Assembly: GCA_944320295.1 (NCBI GenBank)
Contig: CALUGY010000010.1
Span: 1 to 37,869, forward strand
DNA: 37,869 bases
Source of the DNA: an uncultured Bacteroides sp.
GTDB lineage: Bacteria; Bacteroidota; Bacteroidia; Bacteroidales; Bacteroidaceae
Direction of reading: 5' to 3'
Every line of letters starts with the position of its first letter. Within the stretch, counting starts at the first letter, position 1. The notes beneath the pieces were generated by a model that was not told the DNA's origin, did not search any database, and saw nothing but the letters and a program-made list of their open reading frames with translations. This document shows, one piece after another, positions 7,750 to 15,958 of the stretch. Made by a program: the position numbers and the translations under genes.

Positions 7750-10302
7750 TCAGTCGTTCGACAAAAGGTGGTGGGGAGTATTCAGGTACTTATGGACTAC
7801 GGGATTCTCAACGGCCTCGGGCGTATTCACCACAGGCATCGGCATGTAATACGAATCGACCAAATCGGTCACCTGCTCCACGGAAGACTGCCCTTTGTCG
7901 AATGTCAGGTCGAACTCGAAGGTCATCTCGCCCGGCGAGTCTACGCAGAAGTTCACCACCCAAAGGTTATTGTAAAGCATGGCATACAGCTCGTTCACAT
8001 TTTCCGGGGCCTCTTGCAGGCGCATGCCCATGTTATGGCCTCCGCAGCTCACGATGGGCACGTCGCCCGACGACCATATGCGCGAGCCGTCGCCACCGTC
8101 GTACCTCACCCAGCTGTCTACCACAAAGAAGTCTTTGCACGAGTTGGGCAATTGGTCTTCATACAATTCGAACGGAACCCCGCCATTGGTGGCCAAGGGG
8201 CGACGGCAGTCTTCGGGGAAGGGGAACTTGACATAGAACACCTCCGGGGCAATGGACGAAGTCCTGTCGAAGAATATGCTGACCTTGGCCCTGGGAATCT
8301 CCTTGAACAGCTCCACTTGCCTGTTCAGGCTCTTCAGCCTCGGATGCGCCATGTCCTGCGAGATAATCCAGGAATAGGGCGTTTCCCTCACGCTGGCTTT
8401 CCCCGCAGGTCGGGCCCAATCGGTCTTGGTAATGCCCGCAAATTTCTGTATGCGCTGCGAGTCGGGCATGTGCATATACACGTCGCCTTGCGACCAACGG
8501 TCCATGTCATCATAATGCACCACCATGAAGTCGGCTATCCTCTCCGTAAACAGGGGCTTCTCCATGCCCGGCCATTGCGCAGAAGCAATCCAGCCGTCTT
8601 TGTCGAACACCAGTTCCGGCAAGTCGGCATGTCCGGCAGGCTGCGGAGCCTCATCCGTTTCAAGGGAAAAGCGGGTGAACGAATTGGCCGGCATGTCCGA
8701 CACCCAGAACCAAGCCTCCGTGCCGCCCGGCACAGCCTCCCTGGTGGTATTGAGATGCTCGTCCACCACCCAACGCCACACGTAGTCGCCCTCCTTGAAG
8801 AGAGGATAGGTTTGCCCGGTCTGCACGTTTTTCACCGACTGGTAATTCACTTCCCTGAAGCCGGTGACATCCAGCTTGACCCATCCCGTATAAGGCACGT
8901 TAGCCGCGTTGACCACATACAGTCCGGCCGGCTCCGTTGCAAACTTGTTGCGGGCCAATTGCGCCAAAAGATACTTTCCACGCTCCCACGGACGGAAGGC
9001 GTAGCTGTTCTTCTCGTTCAGCTGTCCCAACGTGTACAGGCTATAAGGGGCTTCCGACGTTTCATTCGACCCGTATGTGTGTTCAAAATAACGGCACAAC
9101 AGGCGGTTGATGTCTTTCAATTCCTCTTTTGTCCCTTCATTCGGCGTTCCCCATACTGGCGATTCTATGGCTTTCGTGTGATACACAGCCTTGCGGGCCA
9201 CTTCCATTTCGCGCGGCATGGCCGCCCCGCCAAAGGCCCACCAGTCCTGCCATTCTCCCTCGAAAGTCTGTAAGCGGTCGCCCACTTCCTTCTCTATATT
9301 TTCCATGGCTTCAGCGGCAGTTTTCATCCGCAATACCGGCTTCAGCCCCATTTCATTCCACTTCTCGATGAATGCAAGCAGCTGGGGCATCGGGCCGTCG
9401 TTGTCGCACCTCCATTCGTTGGTAAACGTCAGCGTGAGGAAAGGATAGTCATAGCCCTTGTCTCTCAGGTCTTGCAGGCGCTTCATACACACCGCGTGGG
9501 CCTTGCGCATGGATGCCGTATCCGTAGGCAATATGTTTCCAGTCCGAGGCCACGAGGTTTCCGTATTGGCATATTCGCGCTGTTGCAGCCTCCACTCGCG
9601 CTCGGCAAAGAAAAGGTATCCTTGCCAATAGGGATAGCCTGACCAAACCAGCACCTTGCGGTCATCGGGCATCTTCCACCAAAACGCGCTTGGCTGTTCT
9701 ACTGGTGACCCTCCCCAATGAGGATTGATTCCCGTCCATATGTAACGCACACCCCTGTCTAACAAACGCATGGCTGCCGCCCTCGGAAAACCGTTCACAT
9801 CGTGCTGCATGCCTATTTCGATATCCAGCTTGTCCCACAAGCCTTCCGGAATCCATTCGAACATAGCCTCCCATTGTTCTGCATTGGCATAAGGGTGGAT
9901 ATGGAAGGGCATCGCGTTAATGCCCATCTGCTTGGCCTCGATCATGTCGAGCATGTCTCTACGCCGTGTGTCCGAAGCCGACTTCCACCATAGTTCAAAC
10001 GGGTCAAGAGCCTCCACCGTCCACACAAACCGGTTCTCAGGCACTTCGTTACGGGTTTGCAAGGCCAAGTCCAAAGCCACATCAATAAACCGCTTGTGCA
10101 GGTCTACCGCAACGAGCGCATGGTCCGTATAGCCGTAATCGGTATGAGTCACATGCACCACGTCTATGTACTTATACCCAAGCGTGTCTTTTCCCTCTAC
10201 ATTACCCGCAGACATCTTGCCCCTCTCTCCTGCGCAACCGCAAAGCAGCATACAAGCCAACAAAAAACAGGCTACAAACAAATTACTAATAACATTCTTC
10301 AT
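7750..10302 (-). CDS. Lipoprotein glycoside hydrolase family 38-like (alpha-mannosidase fold) enzyme
   Basis: An 850-residue protein with a lipoprotein signal (LCGC, Cys23), so it is predicted to be anchored in the cell envelope. The N-terminal catalytic region resembles GH38 retaining alpha-mannosidases. VVHVTHTDYGYTDH places the metal-ligand pair His53-x-Asp55, and IGMQHDVNGFPRA puts Asp168 where GH38 has its nucleophile and metal ligand. RFVWTVEALDPFELWW and MGINAMPFHIHPY follow the family's strand order. The first motif departs from the canonical HxHxD GW pattern (one His is replaced), so this belongs to a divergent Bacteroides branch close to DUF5054 proteins and its linkage specificity is unknown. 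The C-terminal ~450 residues are beta-rich, as in GH38. It starts 35 bp after the regulator gene and is followed by array A and the GH2 gene. Confidence 0.8.
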   Translation of the reverse strand: MKNVISNLFVACFLLACMLLCGCAGERGKMSAGNVEGKDTLGYKYIDVVHVTHTDYGYTDHALVAVDLHKRFIDVALDLALQTRNEVPENRFVWTVEALDPFELWWKSASDTRRRDMLDMIEAKQMGINAMPFHIHPYANAEQWEAMFEWIPEGLWDKLDIEIGMQHDVNGFPRAAAMRLLDRGVRYIWTGINPHWGGSPVEQPSAFWWKMPDDRKVLVWSGYPYWQGYLFFAEREWRLQQREYANTETSWPRTGNILPTDTASMRKAHAVCMKRLQDLRDKGYDYPFLTLTFTNEWRCDNDGPMPQLLAFIEKWNEMGLKPVLRMKTAAEAMENIEKEVGDRLQTFEGEWQDWWAFGGAAMPREMEVARKAVYHTKAIESPVWGTPNEGTKEELKDINRLLCRYFEHTYGSNETSEAPYSLYTLGQLNEKNSYAFRPWERGKYLLAQLARNKFATEPAGLYVVNAANVPYTGWVKLDVTGFREVNYQSVKNVQTGQTYPLFKEGDYVWRWVVDEHLNTTREAVPGGTEAWFWVSDMPANSFTRFSLETDEAPQPAGHADLPELVFDKDGWIASAQWPGMEKPLFTERIADFMVVHYDDMDRWSQGDVYMHMPDSQRIQKFAGITKTDWARPAGKASVRETPYSWIISQDMAHPRLKSLNRQVELFKEIPRAKVSIFFDRTSSIAPEVFYVKFPFPEDCRRPLATNGGVPFELYEDQLPNSCKDFFVVDSWVRYDGGDGSRIWSSGDVPIVSCGGHNMGMRLQEAPENVNELYAMLYNNLWVVNFCVDSPGEMTFEFDLTFDKGQSSVEQVTDLVDSYYMPMPVVNTPEAVENPVVHKYLNTPHHLLSND

Positions 10303-10337
10303 GATAGTTCATATTAAAGGTTCTACATCAGCCTTTC

Positions 10338-13300
10338 CTATGTTTTGTCCGTGTCATCTCTGTTCCCGAAGTCTTTGGGCAAAACACCGAACTGCTTCAA
10401 AAAGCACTTGGAGAAATAAGACGGGGAATTGAATCCCACCATATAACATATCTCTGTAACACGGTTCTTCCCTTCACTCAACAGTTGTGCCGCACGCTTC
10501 AGACGTTCAATGCGCAGATATTCATTGGGAGTCAGGTCAAGCACGCCTTTCATCTTGCGATAGAAATTAGAGCGGCTCATGTTCAACATCTCCGCCATGT
10601 TCTCCATGGAAAACTCCGGATTGTGCAGGTTGGAAAGGATCACATCGTTCAATCGCCTGATGAACTCCTCGTCCGACTTTGTCAACGCCATCGTATTTGC
10701 CGCGACAAACGGCGATTGGGCAAATGTTTGGCGAAGCTGTTCCCTGTTCCTTATCAAATTGGATACGGTTGCCCGGAGATATTCCAACGAGAACGGCTTC
10801 TCAATGTACGCATCAGCTCCCTGTTCCAATCCTTCTATCTTAGACTGCACATTGGTCTTTGCCGTCAACAGTACTATCGGAATATGGCTATAGTCCAACT
10901 GGGATTTCACGACCTGACATAGTTCAAAGCCATCCATAACAGGCATCACCACATCACTCACTATAAGATTGACAACGTGCTTATCCAATATATGTAAAGC
11001 TTCCGCACCATTCGCAGCGGTCAATACCACATATTCCTCGGACAAATGATGGGCAATAAATGAAAGCATCCCCGCATGATCATCCACTACCAATATGGTA
11101 TACTTCCTCCCAGTCTTTCCATTCGCTTTTTCATTCTTTAAAAGAACATTCTCCGCTACTCCGGAAGGAACGTATTCAGAGTCCATGACAATGGCATTCT
11201 GCTGGACAAGCGGCAATGACAGGCAAAACACATTATCCGTGCCTTTCTCCATCATCAGGCTTCCGCGATGGAGTTCCGCCAACGAACGTGAGAGAGCCAA
11301 TCCAATGCCTGTTCCGGCTACGACCTTGGCATCTCCCCTATCAAAACGCATAAAAGGCCTAAAGATGTCCTCTTTCATCGCATCAGGAACCACAGGGCCA
11401 TCATTTACTGTACGCACATAAAAGCATTCGCCGGGCGGAACATCAACGTCCAAGCTTATCGACAACCGGGTATCGGCATATTTCACACCGTTACTCAACA
11501 GATTACTCAGTATCTTGGTAAACGCTTCTTTATTGACATGCGCATGTAACTCGTCAGGTGGCAAGTGCAATGTAAAATCCAGCCCTTTCTGCTTGGCAAG
11601 GGAAGTAAACCTTAAATAGGTGCTCCTTACTATTTCTGTTACATTGCATTCTGTAAAGTTTAAGTTATAAACTTTGCTTTCAGCCCTATGGAAATCCAAC
11701 AGTTGGTTTGTCAATGTCAGCAGCCGTTCCGTGTTCTGTTTCATGATATTCAAATCCTCCCGCGTCTCAGCATCGACGTCCCTACGCAAGATTATGTTCT
11801 CCAACGGCCCCTTTATCAATGTCAAGGGAGTGCGTATCTCGTGTGCCACATTGATGAAAAAGTCGAACTTAGCATCGTAAACCTCCTTCTCTTTCTCTTG
11901 CTCGAATTTCTCATGTTGACGCTGCCGCTTCTTGCGACTTCTATTTCTCACATACAAATACAAGCAGAGAGAAAAAGAAACAAATAAAATGGCATAGAGG
12001 CCGTAAGCCCATGCCGAGAAATAGAATGGTGGCAAAATACATATCTCAAGGCGCACATCGCCCGGCCCTTCTGCCTTGTTTTCATCAGAAGCCTTCAGAT
12101 GGAACACGTATTCTCCGTGAGGCAGATTGGAATAAGACACCAAAGGGTTCTCGCCTACCGCGTGCCAACCCGAGTCAAAACCTTCCAGCTTGTATTTCAG
12201 CTTGTTTGATTTGGAAGTCTGGTAGTCTAACGACGCAACACGGAATGCAAACGAATGTTGCTCCGATGTTAGCAGAATCCTCTTGGTGCAAGTGATGCTT
12301 TCCTGCAAAGGTGAATTGTCTTTCCCCGGGCGCATCGCTTCATTAAAAAGCAAGAAATCGGTAATGACGGCGCAAGGGACATGGGTGTCTTCAGAAAACG
12401 TAGCGGGGTTAAAGGCAATGAAACCGTCTATGCTTCCAAAATAAATAGTGCCATCCCGTTCCTTAAAACCTGAACGGTAATTAAACTGGTTACTCAACAA
12501 GCCATCGTCCATGGTATAGACCTTCACGACCTTCTCCCCTACAGGGTCGAAGTGAACCAATCCACTATTCGTAGTCATCCAGAACAGCCCTTCCGCATCT
12601 TCTACAATCTGATAAACCACATCATTCGGCAGTCCGCAACGAGTGTCATAACGGGTAAAGTCCAAACTGTCGGGGTGGTAACGGCACACGCCCCCGCCTT
12701 GGGTCGTCAGCCAGACATTCTTACGGGAATCTTCAAAGATGCTCAAAACCTTATTTGCCGACAAGCTACGGGCATCGGAGTCTATATAGCGGAAATTTTT
12801 CCACTTCTTCTGTACGACATCGTAACGGAAGGCGCCATCCACATAAGTGGCCAGCCACAAATTGCCTCCTGCGTCTTCTTTGATGTCGTAAACGAACTTG
12901 CCTGCCAGTTCGGGCACATTGATAAAACTGTCGGTGCTCTTGTCATAATGCTGCAGGCCGGCACTAGTCCCTACGAACACCTCACCCGCACGCGTTTTGA
13001 ATATGGCAAATACATTGTTATCGTTCAATCCCCTGGAGGCTGCATCATAACCGTATGAACGTATCAGCCTTTTGGTGCGGGGGTCGATGACTTTCAGCCC
13101 CTTGGTGAATGTGCCCACCCACAGTTCGTTACCTACCATGCAGAGCCCGTGCACATTGGTAAAGGCAAGACTGGGAGTGAAGAAGTCTATCCGCCCGGTC
13201 CGCATATCAAAGCAATTCAAACCACCGTCTTCCGTACCTATCCACAGGTTGCCCATACCGTCCGGACAAAACTCGCGTACCCGGCGACCATGCAGGCTGC

Positions 13301-14381
13301 TTTCATCGGACTTAGGGTAATATTTCTCGAAACAGGCATAAGAGCGCGGATAATAGTTCACGCCACCGAAGTAAGTGCCTATCCAAACACCCTTTTCCGA
13401 GTCTTTGTAAAGGGAATAGATTGCATTGTCCGATAAGGAATAAGGGTCATAAGCCGAGCTTTCCTGATGCACGAATTCCCTTGTACGCAAGTTATAAATA
13501 TAAAGCCCGGATTCCGTGCCTATCCACAGTTCGTTGTCGGAGAAAGAGAGCAGTTCGCGGCTCCAAATGCGCTCGCCATGCTCGTCCACGAGCAACAAGT
13601 CGTGTGCCCGTCCCGATGCCAGGTCGAGTTCTTTCACGCCATTGCCCACAGAGGCCACGTAAAGGCAATTGTAGGCTCCCATCGCCATCTCGGCAATGAT
13701 GTCGTTGGCAAAAGGCTCGCGGCCGTCCGCAGCCACATACGGATGAAGCGTCTTGAAACCGTCGTCCGTGTAGAACAGCCCGTTGCCGTAAGTGCCCACC
13801 CACAAGCGGCCTCCGTTGTCGTGCACGAGGCACGTCACGGTGGCGCGGATAAAGGGAAATTCCTCCAGCGTATAGTTCTTGAGCGAACCGTCCTTGGAGT
13901 TGTAACAAAAGACGCCTTGGCGTTCCACGGCTATCCATACATGCCCGTCCTTGTCTTTCTTTATCAGGGGAACCGCATTGATTATCCTTGTCTTCTCACG
14001 GCTGATTTGCTGGAAGTATTCAAAGGTTTCCATCTGCGGGTCATAGATGTAAAGCCCCATGTCCGTGCCCACCCAGATGTTGCCCTCATCGTCCTCGCAC
14101 AAGGCCATGACATAGTTGCATCCCAGGCTGTGCGGGTCGGAAGCATCGTGCTTGAACTTCCGGAAGGAGGAGCCGTCGTAGCGGTTCAGCCCGTCTTTCG
14201 TGCCGAACCACATGAAGCCCGTCTTGTCCTGCAAAATGGCATACACCGTGTTTTGCGACAGTCCGTCTTTCACGTCCAACCCCTCGAAATAATAGTAGTT
14301 CCCTCTTTTCCCGTAACAGCAGAGGGAAAAGAAGAAAAGTGCCACTACCCATATGACGTGTTTCATCACTATGCGTTTCAT
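10338..14381 (-). CDS. Hybrid two-component system regulator (HTCS): periplasmic sensor, histidine kinase, receiver, AraC output
   Basis: About 1347 residues from the Met at 14381, or 1342 from 14366. A signal/anchor segment (VIWVVALFFFSLCC) precedes a two-bladed beta-propeller sensor made of repeats such as GLSQNTVYAILQDKTGFMWFGT, then a Y_Y_Y domain and one membrane helix (SAWAYGLYAILFVSFSLCLYL). Inside the cell are the kinase dimerisation domain with phospho-acceptor His847 (NVAHEIRTPL), an ATPase domain (GTGIGLALS), a receiver with Asp1143 (LIVSDVVMP) and a C-terminal AraC helix-turn-helix. Such proteins sense a glycan breakdown product in the periplasm and switch on their own PUL. An upstream ATG at 14414 is unlikely as start, because it would lie at the transcription start expected from the -7 box at 14419-14426. 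All genes of the locus lie downstream on the same strand. Most of the gene is AT-richer than its neighbours on the right. Confidence 0.95.
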   Translation of the reverse strand: MKRIVMKHVIWVVALFFFSLCCYGKRGNYYYFEGLDVKDGLSQNTVYAILQDKTGFMWFGTKDGLNRYDGSSFRKFKHDASDPHSLGCNYVMALCEDDEGNIWVGTDMGLYIYDPQMETFEYFQQISREKTRIINAVPLIKKDKDGHVWIAVERQGVFCYNSKDGSLKNYTLEEFPFIRATVTCLVHDNGGRLWVGTYGNGLFYTDDGFKTLHPYVAADGREPFANDIIAEMAMGAYNCLYVASVGNGVKELDLASGRAHDLLLVDEHGERIWSRELLSFSDNELWIGTESGLYIYNLRTREFVHQESSAYDPYSLSDNAIYSLYKDSEKGVWIGTYFGGVNYYPRSYACFEKYYPKSDESSLHGRRVREFCPDGMGNLWIGTEDGGLNCFDMRTGRIDFFTPSLAFTNVHGLCMVGNELWVGTFTKGLKVIDPRTKRLIRSYGYDAASRGLNDNNVFAIFKTRAGEVFVGTSAGLQHYDKSTDSFINVPELAGKFVYDIKEDAGGNLWLATYVDGAFRYDVVQKKWKNFRYIDSDARSLSANKVLSIFEDSRKNVWLTTQGGGVCRYHPDSLDFTRYDTRCGLPNDVVYQIVEDAEGLFWMTTNSGLVHFDPVGEKVVKVYTMDDGLLSNQFNYRSGFKERDGTIYFGSIDGFIAFNPATFSEDTHVPCAVITDFLLFNEAMRPGKDNSPLQESITCTKRILLTSEQHSFAFRVASLDYQTSKSNKLKYKLEGFDSGWHAVGENPLVSYSNLPHGEYVFHLKASDENKAEGPGDVRLEICILPPFYFSAWAYGLYAILFVSFSLCLYLYVRNRSRKKRQRQHEKFEQEKEKEVYDAKFDFFINVAHEIRTPLTLIKGPLENIILRRDVDAETREDLNIMKQNTERLLTLTNQLLDFHRAESKVYNLNFTECNVTEIVRSTYLRFTSLAKQKGLDFTLHLPPDELHAHVNKEAFTKILSNLLSNGVKYADTRLSISLDVDVPPGECFYVRTVNDGPVVPDAMKEDIFRPFMRFDRGDAKVVAGTGIGLALSRSLAELHRGSLMMEKGTDNVFCLSLPLVQQNAIVMDSEYVPSGVAENVLLKNEKANGKTGRKYTILVVDDHAGMLSFIAHHLSEEYVVLTAANGAEALHILDKHVVNLIVSDVVMPVMDGFELCQVVKSQLDYSHIPIVLLTAKTNVQSKIEGLEQGADAYIEKPFSLEYLRATVSNLIRNREQLRQTFAQSPFVAANTMALTKSDEEFIRRLNDVILSNLHNPEFSMENMAEMLNMSRSNFYRKMKGVLDLTPNEYLRIERLKRAAQLLSEGKNRVTEICYMVGFNSPSYFSKCFLKQFGVLPKDFGNRDDTDKT

Positions 14382-14418
14382 GGTTCCAAGCGTTAGCAAG
14401 CATTGCCTTGTCATGTTG

Positions 14419-14447
14419 CAAAAATAGCCAATTTACAAGACATGCAA
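14419..14447 (-). promoter_or_regulatory. Candidate promoter of the HTCS gene
   Basis: On the minus strand, TTG (14445-14447) is followed after 18 nt by TATTTTTG (14419-14426), which matches the Bacteroidetes -33/-7 pattern. Transcription would begin near 14412, leaving a leader of about 30 nt before the ATG at 14381 and excluding the ATG at 14414. Confidence 0.5.
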
Positions 14448-14518
14448 GAGGGAAATGCGTCCCAATGAATGTAAAAAACGTCCAAACGCACGGCCGGCAC
14501 AAGCGGCCCGCGCCTCCG

Positions 14519-15373
14519 TCAATGCCTGAAGCCCGGCACGTCGGGCATGATGGTGGGACCGCCACGGCGATGGTCGTCCTTCTGGATAAGCCCGCGAATC
14601 ACCTCGTAAATGATGGGGCCGACGTCTATCTGGAGCTTGAAATGGTCGAAGTTATAGTAAGGAGCCACGATGGGGCGCGTTTCCCAGCGGCCCATGGCGG
14701 GATTGTAGTATCGCTCCACACCCAACTCCATGCCGAACCGGTCGGTCACGTCGAAACCCATGGTGCCGCCATAGCTGTACGAGGTGAAGCCGCCGAAGTT
14801 GCCGTAGTCCACCGAGCCGAAAGCGCGGAAGTAGAGCCGGTCTTGCGCCTGGTAGTACAGCATGCCCGACGTGCCGAACGACTGCCCGGTGAAGTGTGCG
14901 GCGTTCATCTTGATGGCGCCCACGGTGAGCGACAGGTGGAGCCGTTCGTTGAGTTGGCGCTGGTAGCCCACCTCGGCCACGTTGTAGCGGCCGATGCCGG
15001 GCACGGTAGTCTGCGCCCCCGAAGCCGTGAAGTATCCGCCGCCCACGCGGCCTATCACGCCGCCGGTGCTGTAGTCGCCGCGGAACATGGGCGAGGGGTT
15101 GACGGCATAGGGCAAGGCCATGGCGTTGCGCAACAGGAAGCTCGGCGGGGGTAGCTGTCTGGAAGGCATGGGAAGCGCAGGCAGCTCCGCGCTTGGGGGA
15201 GCAAGCAGGGCGGGCGCCTGGAGCGGCTGCGACGGTTGCGGGAAGAACACGTCAAGCGGTTGCACGCGCAGGCTGTCTTCCTGTTGTGCAAGTGCCGCCG
15301 GCCCGGCCAGGAGCATCGCCGCAAGGCACCACAGGCGGAACGGCGGGAAACGGCGTATCTTCATCTCTCCCAT
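14519..15373 (-). CDS. Secreted, probably outer-membrane beta-barrel protein of unknown function
   Basis: About 284 residues from ATG 15373, or 281 from ATG 15364. A signal peptide (FRLWCLAAMLLAGPAALAQ) is followed by a proline-rich stretch (about 35-80) with many PxxPxxP patterns. A glycine- and aromatic-rich region of alternating short strands follows (GGVIGRVGGGYFTASG, YRQLNERLHLSLTVGAIK-like, RLYFRAFGSVDYGNFGGF, GGTMGFDVTDRFGMELGVERYY), as expected of a small outer-membrane barrel. I do not recognise a named family. An in-frame extension to 15643 is rejected because it would translate straight through repeat array B. It follows no operon: the HTCS gene lies downstream with its own promoter, and mnmG is divergent. 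A degenerate -7 (TATCTTCG at 15378-15385) may serve it and would favour the 15364 start. Confidence 0.7.
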   Translation of the reverse strand: MGEMKIRRFPPFRLWCLAAMLLAGPAALAQQEDSLRVQPLDVFFPQPSQPLQAPALLAPPSAELPALPMPSRQLPPPSFLLRNAMALPYAVNPSPMFRGDYSTGGVIGRVGGGYFTASGAQTTVPGIGRYNVAEVGYQRQLNERLHLSLTVGAIKMNAAHFTGQSFGTSGMLYYQAQDRLYFRAFGSVDYGNFGGFTSYSYGGTMGFDVTDRFGMELGVERYYNPAMGRWETRPIVAPYYNFDHFKLQIDVGPIIYEVIRGLIQKDDHRRGGPTIMPDVPGFRH

Positions 15374-15487
15374 ACCGCGAAGATAGGAAAAATATACGAA
15401 TCGTTTCCGCGAAGAAAACGAAATACTCTCCCTTGAAAAACATGCTCTGCAACATAAAAACCTCCAGCCTATCCGGCAAACAAGCGC

Positions 15488-15561
15488 GACATGTTGCGGG
15501 CGCGGACGCAACATGTTCCGAGCACGCTCGCAACGCGTTGCGGACACGCTCCGTACACGTT
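15488..15561 (+). repeat. Array B of the 22-bp palindromic repeat family (4 units)
   Basis: Cores GACATGTT, AACATGTT, AACGCGTT and TACACGTT begin at 15488, 15510, 15532 and 15554, exactly 22 bp apart. Linkers include CCGAGCACGCTCGC. The first two cores and their linker form a near-palindrome resembling the perfect one in array A. Unlike the other four arrays, this one lies between two divergent genes. Confidence 0.9.
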
Positions 15562-15660
15562 GCGCCCAAAAGCCGTATACACAGGGTGCCTGGAAGGGGA
15601 AAACGGCGGAAACCCTTCCTGTTTCAACAAAAGAAAGGTTCAATCTGTTTCTGACATTTT

Positions 15661-15761
15661 GTAAGCATTTAGAGAGGAAACATCAAGAAAACAAGCCATA
15701 AAAGAGGAACAGAAGCTACATAAAAGAGAAACAAGTAGCAAGAATCCAAACAAATGCTTAC
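15661..15761. repeat. Spaced inverted repeat GTAAGCATTT / AAATGCTTAC
   Basis: Perfect 10-bp arms at 15661-15670 and 15752-15761 are 81 bp apart and both abut an ATTTTG or CATTTTG-like tail. The 13-mer GCTTACATTTTGA at the right arm (15757-15769) recurs at 26607-26619 upstream of the DUF3836 gene. Possible regulator sites; chance is not excluded. Confidence 0.35.
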
Positions 15762-15923
15762 ATTTTGATTCCGGACAAACGGCAAATCCTCGCGATTTTC
15801 CGTCGCGCCCCGCCCGTTGTGCGCGAAAATCGCAAGCAAATGGCATCAGGAAGAAGGCTTTCACCCGCAAAACCCGCCTTTTCCTTTCCTGTGAAAAAAA
15901 TCCGCGAACTCGTGCGTTTTTAG

Positions 15924-15931
15924 TAACTTTG
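15924..15931 (+). promoter_or_regulatory. -7 element TAACTTTG of mnmG
   Basis: An exact match to TAnnTTTG, 27 bp before the ATG at 15959. It overlaps the upstream in-frame ATG at 15929, so that codon would lie inside the promoter. This decides the mnmG start in favour of 15959. No clear -33 TTTG is seen at 19-20 nt. Confidence 0.6.
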
Positions 15932-15958
15932 CACGCAGTAACACAACTTCATGCAAGA

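Larger units (their letters stand above)
15374..15958. other. Divergent intergenic region between the outer-membrane-like gene and mnmG
   Basis: This 585-bp stretch has no convincing gene. It holds repeat array B (15488-15561), an inverted repeat GTAAGCATTT/AAATGCTTAC (15661-15670 and 15752-15761), a second loose inverted repeat GCGATTTTC/GAAAATCGC (15792-15800 and 15835-15843) and the mnmG -7 element (15924-15931). The middle section, about 15640-15770, is AT-rich and purine-rich on the plus strand. Confidence 0.7.

Noticed and set aside
7438-9273. Long plus-strand open frame (611 codons) through array A and opposite the GH38-like gene
   Set aside because: It begins inside the repeat array and then mirrors the GH38-like gene. 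The sequence has no recognisable domain or signal.
15374-15643. N-terminal extension of the outer-membrane-like protein to an ATG at 15643
   Set aside because: It would translate through repeat array B and put the signal peptide about 90 residues inside the protein.
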